The notes beneath the pieces were generated by a model that was not told the origin of the DNA, made no database searches, and saw only the letters and a list, made by a program, of their open reading frames with translations. The position numbers and the translations under genes are program-made. DNA of 64,000 bases. Origin: Sciurus carolinensis. Lineage: Eukaryota; Chordata; Mammalia; Rodentia; Sciuridae. This document shows, one piece after another, positions 49,915-62,356 of this stretch (the first letter of the stretch is position 1; each line of letters opens with the position of its first letter). Where the stretch lies: the NCBI RefSeq assembly GCF_902686445.1, contig NC_062223.1, forward strand, positions 62,245,498 to 62,309,497, in the 5' to 3' direction.

Positions 49915-52370
49915 TTCATAATGGCTTGTTTAAAATCACAAATCATGACTTTGATCCCCACATAAAGTGATTAGAACTATACACAGGCTGACTCTCTCCC
50001 ACTTATTTATTTATCTTTAGCAATGAAAAATTTACTTTCTCACAATTAATATGATTTCACAATGCCATTCTGATTTTCCCTAACCTCTTTTCTTTAAATA
50101 TTTTCCTCTGTTGCTGTTCTCAATCCTTTCCTTTCTCCTTCCTTCCTTTTTAATTTTCCTTTAAGTTACCATAAAATAATTATAAAATTTATACTGAAGG
50201 AAAATACATGGACATATCCTTAATTCTAATGTCACCTGAGTCAAAACTTTTATCTCTCTCTTCAGCCAAAAAACCAAATTACTTTTCACTGATGTCAACA
50301 ATAAGTTAATTTTTCCTATGAGCCAATGGCTGATGGATAAGGAGAAAACAGGGATCCTGGGTTTCTAACAAAATACAACTATACTACTGCTTCCAACCAC
50401 TGTCATTCCACAATACTTGAGCACCAAGTACTTTGCCATATTTGCTATGGCCACTAAATAAGAGTCCAAAAGCAATGGGATAAAATGGGAGTAAAAGATA
50501 GTCAAAAATGAATAGATCATAACTGAATAGTAGACAACTTTTAGAAGAAGTGGAAAAGAGGAGTGAGGTCAAAGAAAGGAAGAAGAATTGGGCATAAGGG
50601 CAAAAATGACAGAAGCCTTTGTACAAAGACAGTACTACTTAATGAAGGGAACGGTGTTAACCAGAATCAAGGAGAAAGTGCAAATAGTGACCATGTCAGC
50701 TCAGAATTTGTGATGGCCATAAATAAAAAATCTGTGGATGGTCAATGTGTCTTCTTAAACTTAAAACAATTTTCAAAGTTCTTCACAGAAAAGATAGCCA
50801 TAACTCCAGAGCATAGAGCTCAAGAGAGGGAAGAACTTCAGGACAGCTAGGAAGAGCAACTGACCAGACGACACAACAGGCCATAGAAATTATGTGCAGC
50901 TTGCGAAAGCACAAGAGATAACCAAAGAGGCTACTTTTTCTAGATTAAACCAATAAGGGAAAAACAGGCCTTATGCCAGAAGGCAGTACAATATCAATAA
51001 AGAAAAAGAAAAACTGTTTTTAACTCCAAGTTGTCCCAGTTTTATCTGTCAGAGTCTGAAAAGGTATGAATGGACACATTGTAATACTGGAATGAAAGCC
51101 CACTTTGACAGCAAAGTCCCAGTCTAGGATACTAACAGAACTACCACCAGAGGTTAATGGCAATCTTCGAAGACTCCTAAAAGCCAACAAACATGATCGA
51201 TTTTAAAACAGAAGGAAAAGGTAGTGGATGAGTAAGCAGGTACCACTGGTACTCCAGTTAAACCCTATGCCCAATTTTAGTCATAACTATGGCAGACTTG
51301 CCTGGAAAGACTAGTGTCATTAACAGATGGCCTTTCAAACATTCAACTGCTCATCTTTCCACTTTGTGTCACAGAGCTTTCAATGTAGTACCTGGCCTGT
51401 GAGTGAGCAGAGCCTGGAAACAGCAAACCAACTTCCCAGACTTGAGGAAGAAAGGGAGACCATCAGCCAGTGAAGGACAAGAGCTAATAAATTTTCTAAC
51501 TACCTATGTTCATACAGTTATTCTAGAAGTCACTCTGAACACCTTTCAGGACATCCCAGCATCTACCCTCTGCTGCCAGAAAACCCACTACAATAAGACA
51601 TTATTATATTAGTTTTTCCTCTTACTCTTACCCACTTTCTTTTATGAGACTCCTTCCCTAATAAATTACCTACACCATGTCCCTGCCTCAAATTTGACTT
51701 TGAGGGGAACCAAACAAAAATACTGGGGCTGATACTAATTGCTCACAAACAAAGCTTAATGCTTTATGAAAAATTCGCTGAAGAAATCATGATTAGAAAA
51801 AGCTTACATCTACTCATTAGAAAAGCGATAATTTCCCCTTTTGCTAAGATTTATTGTTAGGTGGAAGATCAGAGACATGATGGCTTAATTTCTCAAAATA
51901 AACTTGTTCAAAGTGCAGAAGGATGAATTATAACAGCAATAATATAAATCAATTAACATTTTTTAAAACTAAAGGCCACATTTGCAGGTTAACTTTAACA
52001 GACATAGTGAATGAGATGTCACAGAATTCTAACTTCTATAACACTCTAATGAACAATATGAATGACATATGACATAAATCATATAAATGATATAAAATAA
52101 TGAGTTTTCCAAATATGAATCCACAGACCAGTGCCAAACATACTGCATAACCACCAGGTGAAAAATATTTATGACTAAATGTGAGAGTGGACTTAAGAAT
52201 CAACTTTTTAAAGCTCTTCAGATGACTCTGATGAGCACCCAGGTTTGGCAATCTGTAATACAGAGTGCATGCTTATATTTGTAGATTACAGGAGAACAGA
52301 ACAGAGAACACACTAATACAGCGGTTCAGAAACTAAAAAGATCAAGACAAGCTAGACTCAAAAGATAAAA
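49915..52370. other. Unclassified intronic stretch; possible old LTR at its 3' part
   Basis: No gene is supported. An open frame of 95 codons at 50563-50850 (basic start MRSKKGRRIGHKGKNDRSLC) resembles nothing I know. Between about 51360 and 51730, text such as CCTAATAAATTACCTACACC and GGCCTGTGAGTGAGCAGAGC has an LTR-like feel with an AATAAA signal, but I cannot name a family. Confidence 0.35.
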
Positions 52371-52381
52371 GATAAACTAAA

Positions 52382-52575
52382 GCAGGGGTGGTGGCACATG
52401 CCTGCAATACCAGCAGCTTGGGAGACTCAGGTGGAAGGATCACGAGTTTAAGGCCAGACTCAACAATTTAGAGGCCCTAAGCAACTAAGTGAGGCCCTGT
52501 CTCAAATAAAAAAATAAAAAGGGCTGGAGATGTGACTCAGTGGTAAATTTCCCCAATCCCAAACAAACAAACATA
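52382..52575 (+). mobile_element. B1-dID SINE
   Basis: GGGGTGGTGGCACATGCCTG, TTGGGAGACTCAGGTGGAAG, GAGGCCCTGTCTCAAATAAA and GGGCTGGAGATGTGACTCAG; the B-box end is shortened. ATAAACTAA flanks it (about 52371 and 52581). Confidence 0.88.
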
Positions 52576-52771
52576 AAAAAATAAACTAATTCCAACAGTG
52601 TGATCTGGCTGACTAAAAAAGTGAATGAGATTTTGGATTATGTTGTACAGAAGCAGGGAGATGATAACCCACCCCCTACTTAGTGTAGTAGGTCACATTC
52701 ATAAAATGTGTTCATTTCTAAAACTACACTTAGGAAAAGTATAAACAAAGGTTCTAAAAACTATTTCTTGA

Positions 52772-53015
52772 GCTGGGCACAGAGGTGCATGCCTGTAAAC
52801 CCAATGGCTAAGGAGGCTGAGGCAGGAGGATTCCAAGGGCAAAGCCAGATTCAGCAATTTGCAAGACCCTATGCCACTTAATGAGACCTTGTCTCAAAAT
52901 AAAAAATTTAAAAAAGGCTGGGAATGTGGCTCAGGGTTGTTAAGCATCCATGGGTTCAAATCCCAGTATCCAAAAAAAAAAAAAAAAAAAAAAAAGAAAG
53001 AAAGAATAAAAACAC
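52772..53015 (+). mobile_element. B1-dID SINE with 15-bp TSD
   Basis: CTGGGCACAGAGGTGCATGC, GGAGGCTGAGGCAGGAGGAT, GAGACCTTGTCTC, GGCTGGGAATGTGGCTCAGG and GGGTTCAAATCCCAGTATCC, then an A-tail with AAAG units. Perfect TSDs, AAAACTATTTCTTGA, at 52757-52771 and 53016-53030. Confidence 0.93.
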
Positions 53016-53204
53016 AAAACTATTTCTTGAACAACGGATCCCTTCTGTAGTCTGATGTTTTCTGAAATCTTTTCAGCCTAACAGTATTAAAAACACAAAA
53101 TGCTTAAGAAAACAGGAAACAAATTAGTCAATAAAATTTCTATTTTACCTATGTATCTATATATTACTAAAATAAACATGATTCATTAATACATGTTTTT
53201 GTTT

Positions 53205-53375
53205 GTCCATTTTGGCATTAACTGGGAATTTAACTCAAGAGCACTCTGTCACCCTTTTTATTCTTTATTTTGAGATAGAATATCACTTGTTGCCAAGGCA
53301 GTTCTCAAACATGCAATTCTCTTGCTTTAGCTTCTCAGGTACCTGGGATTACAGGTGAGCCATGCCCAGCAAATA
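53205..53375 (-). mobile_element. Diverged B1-type SINE, minus strand
   Basis: TTTATTTTGAGATAGAATAT, TTGCCAAGGCAGTTCTCAAA, TCTTGCTTTAGCTTCTCAGG and GGATTACAGGTGAGCCATGC. Older than the other SINEs. Confidence 0.65.
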
Positions 53376-53589
53376 ATATATGTTCTTATAATAAGAAATT
53401 TACATATAATATTCACATTAAGAAACTAGTGTTAATATTTGAAAATATCTGCAACAATTATACTAGGTATGAAATTATCTATGAATTCTGATGACAAAGT
53501 CACAGGTTTTGCTACAGTGGTTTGTTGTCTACAATCAATTTTTCAAATGCAAAATCACATTCAAATGTTGGCAAACATAATGATAAAAT

Positions 53590-54160
53590 TTTTCAGGTAT
53601 CTTTTATTGTTAATTTTATGTGTCAACTTGATTGGGCTACAGGGGGTCCAGACATTAAGTAAACACTATTCTAGGTGTGCTGATGAGGGAAATTCCAGAT
53701 GAGATTAACACATGAATATTTTCTTGTTCAACCAATTAGAGACCTGAATACAACAAAAAGGCTAAGAGGAACTCGTCCTAACTGACAGTTTGAGACAGAA
53801 CATTAGTCTTTTCCAGCTAGAACAGAAACATCATCTCTTCTTGAGTGTTGAGCTGTCCATCTTTCAGACTGGAACTAACACCATTGTCTTTCTTGGCTCT
53901 CCAGCTTCTTACTCCCATCCCTTCCACACACACACATTTGCTCTCCAGTTTCTGAATGCAGAAGTTAACATTTCTCAATTTCCATAAAAAAAATACATAT
54001 GTACATATACATGTGTATATATGTATGTGTATGTGTGTATATATTGACATGAGCATATATATACACACATGTATGTGTAATATACATACACATATATACA
54101 TATACATCTTATCCGTTCTATTCCTCAGGAGAATTCTAATACTAATACTATATCCAAATC
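53590..54160 (-). mobile_element. ERVL-type LTR (MLT2-like), antisense copy, with internal microsatellite
   Basis: Plus-strand text: TTAATTTTATGTGTCAACTT, GATTGGGCTACAGGGGGTCC, GATGAGATTAACACATGAAT, then near the end CTATTCCTCAGGAGAATTCT and AATACTAATA. This is the reverse of an LTR opening 'TGTATTAGTCAGGGTTC'. A TA/TG-rich microsatellite occupies 53995-54105. Sister of the relic at 2000-2350. Family from memory. Confidence 0.65.
53995..54105 (+). repeat. Compound (TA)/(TG)/(CA) microsatellite
   Basis: TACATATGTACATATACATG-type alternating purine-pyrimidine repeat, at the site where this LTR family normally carries an ATATAT tract. Confidence 0.88.
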
Positions 54161-54164
54161 CATA

Positions 54165-56985
54165 AATTTCCTGAACTCTATTCCTAGCAGAAACCATCTG
54201 TAACTCAATGTGAATGACAGAGAAGCCCATTTGATATGTCAAGAGTGGCTAAAAGAACAGAAAATGCTTGAATTAGGGAAATTTGGGGAACAAAAGGATG
54301 AGTCATAAAACTATCTTCAAGTATTTTATGACTTCCATGTCTATCCTATTCTCCATAGCCAAAAGAATCTAGGGCCAATGAATTTAAAACCAAAAGAAGA
54401 ACAAGAGGCAAACTTTGGTTCAGTGTAACCACTGCTATTGACTATTAATGCAGTCCAAAGATGGGATGCATTATCTTCAGAAGTATTGAGTTATTCATCA
54501 ATCCATTAGTAACTGCAGAAGCTTACTATTTAGTAAACATGTTTGGGAAATTCAAGTCCTAAAAACCCAGATTAGGTGATTTTTCACTTCCACTTCAACC
54601 TAAATATTTCACTACTTCCCATTTACATATGTATTAACCTAGATAAAAAAGAAATTCTATGCAAAAATAAAAAGTCCCTAAGGCCATAGGTAACTCATTC
54701 AACATGAAGTGAGCTTTTATTTTTTTTTTCTTTTTCTTTTCTTGAGTACTATCATTTTACTATGGACATTTCAAACAATGAAGAAAAACTACTTCCCCTT
54801 TACCTTAACTTACTGTAGTTAATAAATGTAGCTGCCCTGGAGACTGTGAAAAATCATAATGAATGATTTAGAAAAGAACTTAAAAAGTTAGATGGTGAGG
54901 TTTCCATTGGAAATAATTGTCCCATTTGAAGTGAATAAAGTATGAATGTAAATAACCATTCTTTTATTTTTCTATTTAGATCAGAATTTCAATAACTTTT
55001 ATAAGAAGGTTAATGCAAAAATATAATTAGGACCTTTTTTGGTTCATTTCTTTTAAAAATAAATCAGTAGTCATTAATTACACAGAACTGAAAAAAAAAT
55101 ACTGTATACAAAAATCCCGGTAAATATATTTTGATTATGTGAAAATTCAAAGAATATTATGACTTTGAAACTATCTCTGTACTGAAAAGTCTTCAGGTTC
55201 CTGAGAAAGACTTTAAAATACACAGAAAAAGTATTAGTGTTTTAATATGGATACTGACTCTTCAGGCCACCTGCCTCAAATCAAAACAGCTGCCAGTGAT
55301 AAACTGGGACCAAGGCCAATTTGAAACACAAACAGTTACATATCCAGGAGAACAATTAATAAGTCACAAAACAGCTACCTATTATGCAACCAATTTTGAG
55401 GTCAAGTCTCCAAAAAAGAATTACAATTATATGTTCTAAAGTGATCCACAATATGTTAAAATTTAATTTTAAATTGCAGGATCTATTCTTACTACTATTA
55501 TAGGATGATGTTATATTAAATAACTTGGGTTCCATAACTTACAATATTCATTCACAATTTAAGAATATTAAAGAAAATGTTGAACTATATGTTAAAATTA
55601 AAATGTAAAATACTAAAAATAAAATTATACTTTTAAATTTATTTTCATTCTATATGTAATGACCATAGAGTGACTATTTCTTCAACAGGCCTTTCAAATT
55701 CTAAAGGATTTCTGTATTTATGAAAGACCTACTATGTAAATGCTTTCCATGTGTTTATAAAACAATATTTTTATAAATCACTATTCAAACTATGAAAGTT
55801 AAAAAAACCAAGATTTTAAATAAGTTATATTTTAAAGTCATTCTTCCTCACTCCTGCCCCCTAACATACACATATGCACACATTACCACCACTCAATTTT
55901 AGTTGTTTTATAAAAATTATGTATACAATATTTTTAAATCAATTTATATAGCACATAAAAGCTCAAAATGAAAACTACATGCTTCCCTTTTGTCTACCTG
56001 CCACAGTCAACCACAACTCACAGATCCCATTTAAAGGATCTTCTAACTGACCTTTAAATAGGAGAAATAATTTACAATATTTACCCTAACAGCAACTAAC
56101 AGTTACCCTAACAGCACTCATTTTTGTAAGTTACATTATTTTTCACAGTGTTGAGGTTTATGACATTTGTATTATGTTTTATAAATCCAGTCAAAAGTGG
56201 TAAATTAATGGGGTTTATAATATTATGATTATCAGTCATTCTATAACAAAGAAGAGTGACTAAACCCATAGATTTCACAGAAAAAGAAATTCCACACAGT
56301 TAAATCTGCAACTTCAAGTAACATCTTCCAAATAGTATCACTGAATAGATCCTCATATTTTTTCTAGTCTCACACATGTTTTGGGATCATATGCCTTTTT
56401 TTTAATCTCACATAATGAGTAATACTTTAAATGAGAGCTAAGATAACCTGAAATTCTCTCAAATATCTCAGAAGGTGACATCAGTAAAAGAGATATTTCA
56501 CATTTACATAATACAAAAACATTTAGGTAAATTTTCATCATTACCTTTTAAAACTTTCTAGAAAGTATAAAGGGGCAGTTAAGACATTCCTTCGGAGTTG
56601 TCCTAAATTGGGTTGAGGGAAGGCAAACCTTTTACAATTTCAGATCAACAAGTCATTGAATATGGGTTTCCCTAAAGAAAAGGGTATTAGTTTATTTGAG
56701 ATTTGTCTCTTAAAATAGTTCAAAGATTCCAAGAAGGGACTGCCTGCTGAGACTTGTCAGTGGACAACCTTCCTAGCATCTAGGGGAATAAAACTTTCAG
56801 TCCTGAAGGGAAGATATGGACAACACAACATACCATCCATGATAGACAGTTACTCCATAATTCTCTACCCCCATTCTTTTATCTGACTCAGATTCAGATC
56901 CCTAATTCCACAAAATTCAAAGAGAATCTAGTCAATACACATTCACTCTATTCTCTTTCCTGTCAAACAAGCTAAGTAATTTTTA
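54165..56985. other. Intronic stretch without recognised feature
   Basis: AT-rich unique-looking DNA over 2.8 kb with no open frame of interest. Parts of 54250-54600 may be an old repeat, but I could not place it. Confidence 0.45.
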
Positions 56986-56989
56986 TATA

Positions 56990-57313
56990 GGTTGAGTACC
57001 CCTTATCCAAAATGCTTGTGTTTCAGATTTCAGATTCATTTGGATTTTGGCACATTTATATATACATAATGAGATATCTTGGGAATGGAACACAAGTCTA
57101 AACATGAAATTCATTTATGTTTCATACATATCTCTTCTGTATATAGTCTGAAGGTAGTTTTATATATAGTTAGTGTATCAGTATTGACTGTGACCCATAA
57201 CATGAGGCTTGATGTGGAATTTTCCACTTGTGGCAACATGCTGGCACTCAAAAAGTTTCAGATTTTGAAGCATTTCAGATTTTCAGATTTTCAGATTGTG
57301 GATGCTCAATTTT
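56990..57313 (+). mobile_element. Tigger-type (TcMar) non-autonomous DNA transposon, MER44-like
   Basis: Opens GGTTGAGTACCCCTTATCC and closes TTGTGGATGCTCAATTTT, which are imperfect terminal inverted repeats. The interior has AATGAGATATCTTGGGAATG, TCATTTATGTTTCATACATA and repeated TTTCAGATTTTCAGATTTTC. This is a familiar mammalian element; the exact family name is uncertain. It begins next to TA, the mariner target. Confidence 0.75.
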
Positions 57314-57319
57314 AAGTGC

Positions 57320-58170
57320 TACAGATAAACAAAGGCATGGAAAATGGTGAAGAGATAAAGTATAAAAGTGAAAGGAGAAAGAAAAAAAGAAAAAGGAGAA
57401 TAATAATATACACTACACAATAGTTTTGCCCACCTCTGATTTCATGGCAATGAATTCCTGCTAATGAGTAGTTAACATTACAGCTGATAAATGTGAGCAG
57501 AAATCAATGCTTCCAAAAATACATCCTTTTACCTTTCTGTCTAATAAAACGCAAAGAAATAACAGATAATCCACAGGAGAAACATGGAAAACAAGTGATT
57601 AAAAAAATTTCCAACTAGAACTGATGTGTATGCATGTGTATATGTGCAACTGTGTGTGAAAATCAATGTAGTTAGATCACAAAGAAAACACACCAAAAAT
57701 TTACAGTCTTCAAAATAAGTGACTCCCTAGACATACTATTCTTTCTCTGAATCAAGAAATGTCTTTAGAGAACCATTAAAATTTCAGTTTATAAACATCA
57801 TAGATATTTAATCACAGAATTCAAAAACAAATATATTTTTACAAATTATTTGTGAAGTACTTGCACTAGGAGATGTGGAAAAAAACAAGACATAGTTCCT
57901 CTCCAAAAGGAAAAAAAAAGTATTATCCTTCATGGGACTTATAAATTAATGAGAAATATAAACACTTTAAATACAATTATAATGTGTGACTGAGCTAAAC
58001 TATGACCCTTGACTTTTATTCACTGTCAACATAAAAAATGTGTTTCCTATAAAACATTATTAAAATCATCTTTAAAGTTATTTATTGTCTCTAATGCAAA
58101 AGTTCTCATAATAATTTTCTCCTAGAGTTTAATTCCAGGAAATAAGTTGTTCTCTCTTTCTAAAACACAC
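57320..58170. other. Intronic stretch without recognised feature
   Basis: AT-rich; a purine-rich patch lies at 57365-57400. Nothing else identified. Confidence 0.45.
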
Positions 58171-58176
58171 AAATAC

Positions 58177-58462
58177 TGTGTTAGTATACTTTCCTCCACT
58201 ATAACAAATACCTGAAATAATCCCCTTACAAAGAAAAAGAGGTTATTTTGACTCAGAGTTTTAGAAGATTCAGTTCATGATCAATTTGGCCCTGTTGCTT
58301 TGGGCCTGTAGTGGCATATCATGGCAGGAGAAGGTGACAGAACAAAAACACTCACCTCATGGCCAGGAAGCAAAACAAAAAGCAAAGGGCTGGGCCCCAT
58401 TATCCCCTAATGACCTGAATACCTTTCACTGCACCTCAACTCTTCAACGTTCCACTACCTCC
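58177..58462 (-). mobile_element. MaLR LTR relic (MST/THE1-like), antisense copy
   Basis: Plus strand: TGTGTTAGTATACTTTCCTC, AAGAAAAAGAGGTTATTTTG, ACTCAGAGTTTTAGAAG, GGCCTGTAGTGGCATATCAT and CTCACCTCATGGCCAGGAAG, ending CCACTACCTCCC. It parallels the reverse complement of MST/THE1 LTRs. Its end coincides with the start of the next LTR. Confidence 0.65.
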
Positions 58463-58995
58463 CGATGAGGGGGGTGGTACAAAAGGACATAATCAGTAAT
58501 CAGTGTAGGTAATAAATGATTGGGTCAGATTGGGAAGATTGGGGCTGATTCCAAAGGTAAGAAAATAAAATGCTAATACCTCAAGAGCCCTTCCCCCTCC
58601 TCCTCAACCTGTTGCCAATGTTACCTGCCTCCAAGGAATTGTCTACACGCCCCCCCCCAAGCAGTTGTTAATGAATGTCTCCTGGGCTGGTCCCTTCCTG
58701 CCTATATCCCTAGGCAACTTCTTTCTCTTGGATCGGCTCCACCTTTTGGCCCACCTTTTGGTCACTAGTCCCATAGACAAGATAAGAGAAGGAAAAAGCA
58801 TGACAACAAAGAAAATTTTAAATGTATAAAAGGGACAGGACACCACCACCTCCTTGGACACCCAGCTCTCGGGCCCCTTCTCTTCAGAGAAGTCTCTCTC
58901 TCTGTTCTATGCTTTAAATAAAACTTGCTTTCTACACTTCCCTCAACGTTTCTCAGGTGCCCCTCAACATTTCTCAGGTGCTCAATCTTCACATC
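58463..58995 (+). mobile_element. Solo LTR of an endogenous retrovirus
   Basis: An LTR-like region with TATAAAAG at 58825-58832, an AATAAA signal at 58917-58922 followed by CTTGCTTTCTACACTTCCCT, and a repeated CCCTCAACRTTTCTCAGGTG near its end (58941 and 58961). No gag-pol or second LTR follows. It sits against the MaLR relic on the left and the L1 leader on the right. Borders are approximate (TG... near 58464). Confidence 0.7.
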
Positions 58996-60053
58996 AGGGA
59001 AACAGGATTGGCCCTGATTCTTATCATCAGTTATCACCAATAGCACTATCCTGGGGAACAAGCTTTTACCACTAAGACCTCTGGAGGAAACTTAAGATCC
59101 AGTAGTAGCACACACTGATCCTGCTCCCCATTCCAACTTCTGCCAGTCTTCAAGAAAGATCAGGCTGCCACCACCAAGCCATGCAGAGGAACGACCGCAC
59201 TGTGGCTCCCAAGGCCTGCCTCCACCTTGAGACACTGCAGCCACCACCATAGCCCCCCCATGTGATAGCCTCCACCTTAGGACAATAGACAGGGCCAGAA
59301 GGCAACTGCCCACCAGAACACAGCGCACCACAGCACTGTACATCCAAACAGGCTGCCCACACAGCCTACCCTTGCAGTCTCATCTCTGAAAGCTGTCGCC
59401 TCCATTCTCTACCTCCACTGCCATCTTGGGTTACATCCACTGCCACCACCATCACCTTTAGTTGGGGCAGCTTCCATTGTGGGACACCAGCTGGAACCTA
59501 GAAACCCAACATCAAGGTACCCTGAGGTTTGACACTGCCAATGCTGCCAACTAGGGATATGGCCACTTACATCTAGAGACAACAGCCAGAACCTGGCAAT
59601 CCATCACCAAGGTCCCTGCAGGCTTGGTTACACCTGAGAGTCACTTACTCTCTTCTTTCCTGCTAAGAGTCAACTTCTATTGATTCCTCATTCATTCTTC
59701 CTATGATCTAATACCTCTATATTCTCACCTCCTAACCTCAAAAACATCACATCCTACACCCTGCCCCATTCTCTTTGTCCACCACTAGAAACTGTAGACA
59801 CTATTGCAAACCTACTATTTGTATTGTAGATAACAAATGAACACATCATTTCTGTTTATTGTGACAAAACTGTAAACTTCCTAATACAGGCTATTTGGTT
59901 AAAGGCTGCATATTCTTTGCAGTGGGTGCTGCTAAAATTGATCTCCCCCTTAAAGGAGAGGTATTGGAAACCTGCAGAGACACTATAAATCTATAGAGTA
60001 AAAATTTTAATACTTTAGATCCACACTGATAGAGGGAAAGACATGTAAACAAC

Positions 60054-60938
60054 ATGAAAAAACTAGGGAAGAAAGAGCTCCAAACAAATCAAGAGGCTAC
60101 ACAGATAGAATCCACTGACAGCACAGTAGAAGAAACATCAGAGAAGGAATTCAGAATGTACATAATTAACATTATCTGCAAAGTAAAAGATTATATAAAA
60201 GAGCAAATGCAGGCAACAAAAGATCACTTCAATAAGGAGCTACAAGAGCAAATGCAGTAAGTAAAAGATTACTTCAAACAAGAGATAGAGATTTAAAAAA
60301 AAAAAAAAAACAGAGGTCCTTGAAATGAAGGAAACAATAAACCAAATTAAAAACACAATAGAAAGCCTCACAAACAGACAGAACTTCAGGCAATGAAGAC
60401 AAAATATATAATCTTGAAAATACAGTTGACGATGCAGTGAACATGGAAAGAAACCATGAACAGAACCTCCAAGAATTATGGGATAACATGGAAAGGCTAA
60501 TTTTAAGAATTATCTGGATAGAGGAAGGCACAAAGACACAAACCAAAGGAATGCAAAATCTTCTCAATGAAATAATAGCAAAAAATTTCCCAAATCTGAA
60601 GAATGAAATGGAAAATCAAATACAAGAGGCTTACAGGACACCAAATGTACAAAATTACAACAGATCCACACCAAGGCAAATTATAATGAAAATGCCCAGC
60701 ATACAAAATAAGGACAGAATTCTAAAGGCTACAACAGAAAAGTATCACATTACATATAGGGAGAGACCAATTCAGATCTCAGCAGATTTCTCACCCAGAT
60801 TCTCAAAGCTGGGAGGTCCTGAAACAACAAATACCCAGTTCTGAAAGAAAATGGATGCCAACCAAGAATCTTCTATCCAGCAGAATTAAGCTTCAGATTC
60901 AATGACAAAATATAAACTTTCCATGACAAACAAAAATT
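60054..60938 (+). pseudogene. L1 ORF1 of copy C, broken
   Basis: Start MKKLGKKELQTNQEATQIES. A 45-bp in-frame tandem unit (GAGCAAATGCAG at 60201 and 60246) lies in the coiled-coil part. A TAA follows the second unit's EQMQ at 60258. A frame shift near the A-run at 60296 precedes the conserved RNA-binding part (ILRIIWIEEGTK, FPNLKNEMENQIQEAYRTP, RSTPRQIIMKMP, RPIQISADFS). The ending is disrupted again near 60800-60915. Confidence 0.85.
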
Positions 60939-61575
60939 AAAAGAATTCACGACTAGAAAGCTTGCATTACAAAACATTCTCTGTAAAATATTCCATGAGG
61001 AGGAAATGAAAAACAACAATGAAAGACAGCAAAGGGAGGAACTACAATAAAGGAAAAGTCAATCAAAGGAGAAACCAAGTCAAGTTAAAAAACAAAAACT
61101 AAACCAAAATGGGAATATAAATCATATCTCAATAATAACTCTGAATGTTAATGGCCTAAACTCATTAATCAAAGTCATAGACAGTGGTGGATCAGATTTA
61201 AAAAAAGATCCAACAATGTATTGCCTTCAAGAGACCCATCTCATAGGAAAAGACATCCAAAGACTGAAAGTGAAAGGATAGGAAAAAACATATCACTCTC
61301 CTGGACTACATAAAAATGTAGGGGTTTCCATCCTCATATCAAATTAAGTAGACTTCAAGTCAAAGTTAGTCAAAGGGATAAAGAAGGCCATTTCATACTG
61401 CTTAAGGGAATCATATATCAACAAGACATAACAATTATAAATATTTATGCCCCAAACAATGGAGCATCTATGTACATCAAACAAACCCTGATTCAATATC
61501 AGGAATCAAACAGATCACACAACACAATAATACTGGATGACTTCAACACATCTCTGTCACCAATGGATAGATCTT

Positions 61576-61684
61576 CCAAACAAAAGCTAAACAAAGAAAC
61601 TATAGAACTGAATAATATAATCAATAACTTCCAAACAAAAACTAAACAAGAAACTATAGAACTCCATAATACAATCAATAACTT
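61576..61684 (+). repeat. 55-bp tandem duplication inside L1 endonuclease region
   Basis: CCAAACAAAAGCTAAACAAA at 61576 and CCAAACAAAAACTAAACAAG at 61631 each begin a unit ending ATCAATAACTT. L1 copy A has this segment once (40264 onward). The second unit is one base shorter. Confidence 0.9.
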
Positions 61685-62227
61685 TGACTTAACAGACATA
61701 TATAGAATATTCCATCAATGAGCAAATACACTTTCTTCTCAGCAGCAAAAGGATCCTTCTCTAAAATAGACCATATGTTCTGCTACGAAGCAACATTTAG
61801 CGAACACAAAATAATAGAGATACTACCCTGCATTTTATCAGATCATAGTGGAATAAAAAATAAAAGAGGAATGATAAAATAAAAAAGAAAAGCTACTCCA
61901 ACACCTGGAGACTCATGAATGATGCATGGATAGCAGAAGACATCAGGGAGGAGATTAAAAAAAAAAAATTCTTAGCAGTACATGAGAACAATGGTACAAC
62001 ATACCAAAATCTCTGGGACACTATGAAGGTACTGCTAAGAAGAAAGCTCATTGCAATGAGCTCATTCATCAAAAGAAGTTAAAGTTAAGAAATAAATGAC
62101 CTAACATTATATCTCAAAGCTCTGGAAAAAGAAGAACAAATCAACACCAAAAGTAGTAGAAGACAGGAAAAAATTAATTAAAACCAGAGCTGAAACAAAA
62201 ATAAAAAACAACTGAAGAAAACTGACA

Positions 62228-62356
62228 GGTTGGAGCTGTAGCTCAGTGGTGGAGCACTTGCCTAGCATGTGTGAGGCACTGGGTTTGATCCTCAACACCA
62301 CATAAAAGTAAATAAAATAAAGATACCATGTTCATCTACAAGAAAAAATATTTTCT
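62228..62356 (+). mobile_element. ID SINE nested in L1 copy C
   Basis: TGGAGCTGTAGCTCAGTGG, CACTTGCCTAGCATGTGTGA and GGGTTTGATCCTCAACACCA, then AAGTAAATAAAATAAAGATA and CATGTTCATCTAC, the long-tail ID type. AAAACTGACA duplicates at about 62218-62227 and 62360-62369, and the L1 reading resumes at AAAAAGTTGGTTC, proving insertion into the older L1. Confidence 0.92.

Noticed and set aside
50563..50850. 95-codon frame as a small gene
   Set aside because: No recognisable motif, no splice or promoter evidence; left as unclassified intronic sequence.
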